Source: Rhodothermales bacterium (GTDB lineage Bacteria > Bacteroidota > Rhodothermia > Rhodothermales > JAHQVL01). From it: DNA of 44,200 bases. Positions within the stretch are counted from its first letter, which is position 1. The number at the start of each line of letters is the position of its first letter. This document shows positions 41,917-44,200 of this stretch, one piece after another. Where the stretch lies: positions 1 through 44,200 of the forward strand of contig JAWXAX010000067.1 of the NCBI GenBank assembly GCA_034439735.1, written 5' to 3'. The notes beneath the pieces are model-generated. The model saw only the letters and a program-made list of their open reading frames with translations, had not been told where the DNA came from and did not search any database. Made by a program: the position numbers and the translations under genes.

Positions 41917-42633
41917 TCAGCTGGTGGGGAGATCCTGCGCGAGGTCGTGGATTTCAAGCACCCGGACTTCCGACCACGCGCTCACGCCCAGCGGGTTCAC
42001 CGAACGGACGCGCCACCAGTAAATGTAGGTCGGCACCAGTTCGCGGATGAGCACGCGCTCCCCGCGGATACCATCGAGATCGGCCGAACGTCGTAAGAAG
42101 TTTTCTTCCAGGGATACCTGGATGTGGTAGGTACTGGCGCCAGCCACATCATCCCACTCAAAATAGATGTCGCTAGGCATGTCCCCGACGCCCGAGAGTG
42201 GCGAAATGAGCTGTGGGATTGCGGGTGGAAGGGCCGCGGAGGCCGGCTTGAACTGGCGCGTCTCCGACCAGTCGCTGTATCCCGAACCGTTGGAGGAGCG
42301 GATCCGCCAATAATATATCGCCCCGACTTCGAGATCCCGTACAATGTACTGGATGCTGTTCAGGGCTTCGTCGTCGACAATTAGTGCGCTAAACGAAGGA
42401 TCGGACGCGACCTGAAGGTGATACGTCTCCGCTTCGGTAGCCGAATTCCACTGGAGTTCGAGCACGTCGGGCTCGCTCGCGGAGCCGTTCACGGGAGCGA
42501 CGAGGGTGGGTACTTCGGGGAGTTGGGCCGTATCCACGACGCCGCAGCCGGCGAGCACATGAACGAGGCTGAGGGCGACCATCACGAAGCGCGCGGCAGG
42601 GGAGCAAACGCGCTGTATGGCAGGATTCTTCAT
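41917..42633 (-). CDS. fibronectin type III domain lipoprotein
   Basis: A 238-residue exported lipoprotein. The frame is open to 42741, but ATG 42633 (MKNPAIQRVCSPAARF) starts a proper signal sequence with lipobox ending LAGC. Two fibronectin type III-like beta domains follow (about residues 45-135 and 140-235), each with the motif x-Y-H-L/I-Q-V and a late YYWRIRSSNGSGYSDWSE / YWWRVRSVNPLGVSAWSE. Such domains mediate binding outside the cell. It is directly upstream of the peroxidase gene, so it may be its partner; this is inferred only from the operon. It is divergent from the ThuA fusion gene. Confidence 0.85.
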   Translation of the reverse strand: MKNPAIQRVCSPAARFVMVALSLVHVLAGCGVVDTAQLPEVPTLVAPVNGSASEPDVLELQWNSATEAETYHLQVASDPSFSALIVDDEALNSIQYIVRDLEVGAIYYWRIRSSNGSGYSDWSETRQFKPASAALPPAIPQLISPLSGVGDMPSDIYFEWDDVAGASTYHIQVSLEENFLRRSADLDGIRGERVLIRELVPTYIYWWRVRSVNPLGVSAWSEVRVLEIHDLAQDLPTS

Positions 42634-42815
42634 GGTATGTACTGGGTAATCCGTAGTGGTATTCGACACCGTGGGTACTTCGGGTGGGAAGATACGGCAC
42701 GCGCAGACGTTTATTCCAGGTCTATTCGCGTTGCACTTCATTGATGCAACTGGTAAGATATGCCCGGCGGACCTTCCCGTTCCCGCCGTCTCTCATCCTA
42801 CGGTTCAACACTCCG

Positions 42816-44090
42816 ATGACGCTGCTTCATGCTCGCGCTGTTGCGCTTTCCAACCTCGCCCGAATCGGCTCGACATGCTGGCTGGCCACCACCCTCCTCT
42901 TCGCCGGCTGCCAGTCCGGTCGGCCGAACGATGTCGGTCCCCGGAAAATCGAAGTGCTTTTTCTGGGTCACGACAGCCGTCACCACGACAGCGAAGCCTA
43001 CGCCCCGATGCTGGCCTCGGCGCTCGCGCTGGAAGGCATCCATATCAACTACACGAGCGATCCGGCGGACCTGAACCCGCAGACGCTGGCGCTTTACGAC
43101 GCACTCATCCTGTACGCCAACCACGATTCGATCGCCCCCAGCCAGGAAAAAGCATTGCTCGACTTCGTAGCGTCGGGCAAGGGGTTCGTGCCCATCCATA
43201 GCGCCTCCTACTGTTTCCGCAATTCGGACGACTTCGTCGCGCTCGTCGGCGCCCAGTTCAAATCCCACGAAACAGGCACGTTCACCGCGGAAACGATCGC
43301 CGCCGACCACCCGATCGTCGCCGGCCTGGCGCCGTTCGAGACCTGGGACGAAACGTACGTCCACGACCTCCATAACCCCGATCGCACGGTGCTTCAGGAG
43401 CGCGTGGAGGGCGACCACCGTGAGCCCTGGACGTGGACGCGGACACACGGCGACGGACGCGTCTTCTACACGGCCTACGGACATGACGAACGGACGTGGT
43501 CTAACCCCGGCTTCCACGACCTCGTCAAGCGCGGCATCCTCTGGGCCGTCGGCGACGACCTGGCCGGCCGCTGGGAGCAGCTCTCCTTACAACCCCTTAC
43601 GTACGTCCCCCACGACAGCATCCCGAACTACGAAAAGCGGGATCCACCGCTCGACTTCCAGCACCCCCTCGCGCCCGAATCGTCCATGGCCTACATCCAG
43701 GTGCCGCCTGAATTTGAGCTGCAGCTGTTCGCCGCCGAGCCGGACATCCTCAAGCCGATCGCCATGGCCTGGGACGAACGCGGCCGGCTCTGGGTCATCG
43801 AAACGCAGGATTACCCGAATACCGTCAACCCCGACCACACCGGCACCGACCGCATCAAGATCCTGGAAGATACCGACGGCGACGGCCGCGCCGACCGCTT
43901 CACGATCTTCGCCGACAGCCTCAACATCCCCACAAGCCTCACCTTCGCCAACGACGGCGTGATCGTCTCGATGGCGCCCCACTTCCTCTTTCTGAAAGAT
44001 ACCGACCGCGACCACCGGGCGGACCTCCGCGAGGTGATCCTCCCCGGATGGGGCACCTTCGACACCCACGCGGGCCCGTCGAACCCGTAG
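42816..44090 (+). pseudogene. ThuA domain fused to PVC-type dehydrogenase, truncated by fold-back
   Basis: An exported lipoprotein of which 424 residues are read. ATG 42816 starts a signal sequence with lipobox FAGC; the frame upstream to 42684 is ignored. Residues about 45-255 are a ThuA-like (glutamine amidotransferase-fold) domain: VLFLGHDSRHHDSEAY, LILYANHDSI, FVPIHSASYCF, VFYTAYGHDERTW. From about 300 a PVC-type dehydrogenase propeller begins (FELQLFAAEPDIL, WDERGRLWVIETQDYPN, DTDGDGRADR). This architecture normally continues for several hundred residues. Here the chain stops at 44088-44090 right after DTHAGPSN, where the sequence turns into an inverted copy of itself. The truncation is therefore probably not biological. 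Confidence 0.8.
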
Positions 44091-44200
44091 CGCAGGTTCG
44101 ACGGGCCCGCGTGGGTGTCGCAGGTGCCCCATCCGGTGAGGATCACCTCGCGGAGGTCCGCCGGGTCGTCGCCGCCGGTATCTTTCAGAAAGAGGAAGGG
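43980..44200. repeat. near-perfect inverted repeat (fold-back) at the window end
   Basis: Bases 43980-44085 return as reverse complement at 44095-44200: 106-base arms, about 7 mismatches, and a 9-base loop (44086-44094). The arms are coding sequence of the same dehydrogenase region. The innermost arm is GTCGAACC/GGTTCGAC, a short inverted repeat that native sequence of this gene would itself contain. Confidence 0.9.
44095..44200 (-). CDS. fragment of a second PVC-dehydrogenase copy, inverted, partial
   Basis: On the minus strand the frame is open from the window end: FLFLKDTGGDDPADLREV, then ILTGWGTCDTHAGPSNLRYG. It matches the plus-strand gene (FLFLKDTDRDHRADLREV, ILPGWGTFDTHAGPSN) but differs at several residues and goes on with LRYG where the plus copy ends. 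It is thus a diverged allele, strain variant or paralogue of the same region, joined head-on to the plus copy. Beyond 44094 leftward the frame runs into antisense of the plus copy, so the fragment is not a gene on its own. Confidence 0.6.

Noticed and set aside
40649-42022. 457-codon open frame on the plus strand
   Set aside because: Antisense to the di-heme peroxidase with two CxxCH sites.
42684-42815. Upstream start for the ThuA fusion gene
   Set aside because: The extension is Arg-rich and would hide the signal sequence and lipobox that begin at 42816.

Overview
The window looks like chromosomal DNA of a GC-rich member of the Bacteroidota/Rhodothermota, most like Rhodothermales. The reasons are two secreted proteins with type IX secretion (T9SS) C-terminal sorting modules, few recognisable Shine-Dalgarno sequences, a tRNA promoter with a TATTTTG -10/-7 element, and Wzi, SLBB and PVC-type dehydrogenase families together in one genome. 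This assignment is inference; there is no rRNA. No CRISPR array, insertion sequence or prophage was seen.

Layout. 1-4052: the end of a class A penicillin-binding protein, an SbcD/Mre11-like nuclease, a protein of unknown function, and ispE on the opposite strand. 4259-18664: a Wzx/Wzy-type exopolysaccharide or capsule locus with an SLBB export protein, a Wzz-like chain-length protein, an O-antigen polymerase/ligase, a methyltransferase, a flippase, five GT4 glycosyltransferases and a Wzi-like outer-membrane protein. Most junctions are 4-nt ATGA overlaps. 18765-20678: an Omp85-type barrel. 20679-25791: a palindromic repeat, then dut, a methyltransferase and a sodium/solute symporter on the minus strand, with aspS divergent. 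25771-29193: heptad-periodic repeats in which the stop codons of aspS and a subtilase lie, then the subtilase and a second T9SS cargo protein with a homologous C-terminal module.

29194-35034 is a gene-poor stretch: tRNA-Lys and tRNA-Leu, two very small predicted membrane proteins, a zinc-ribbon protein, an orphan terminator, a response regulator with Glu at the phosphorylation site, a 97-residue protein made largely of seven D-P-x-aromatic heptads, two Nudix proteins and a small membrane protein. 35191-44090 is rich in exported and redox proteins: a lipoprotein dehydrogenase of the PVC type followed 5 nt later by a HiPIP, a Tat-exported amidohydrolase, an alpha/beta hydrolase, a cyclophilin, a di-heme cytochrome c peroxidase with a fibronectin-III lipoprotein, and a ThuA/PVC-dehydrogenase fusion.

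The last 221 bases are a near-perfect fold-back. Bases 43980-44085 reappear inverted and about 93% identical at 44095-44200, and this truncates the ThuA fusion gene. It is most easily read as a chimeric join or assembly artefact at a contig end. The most novel-looking biology is the heptad-repeat microprotein (32873-33166), the family of 7-bp-periodic intergenic repeats, and the dehydrogenase-HiPIP pair.
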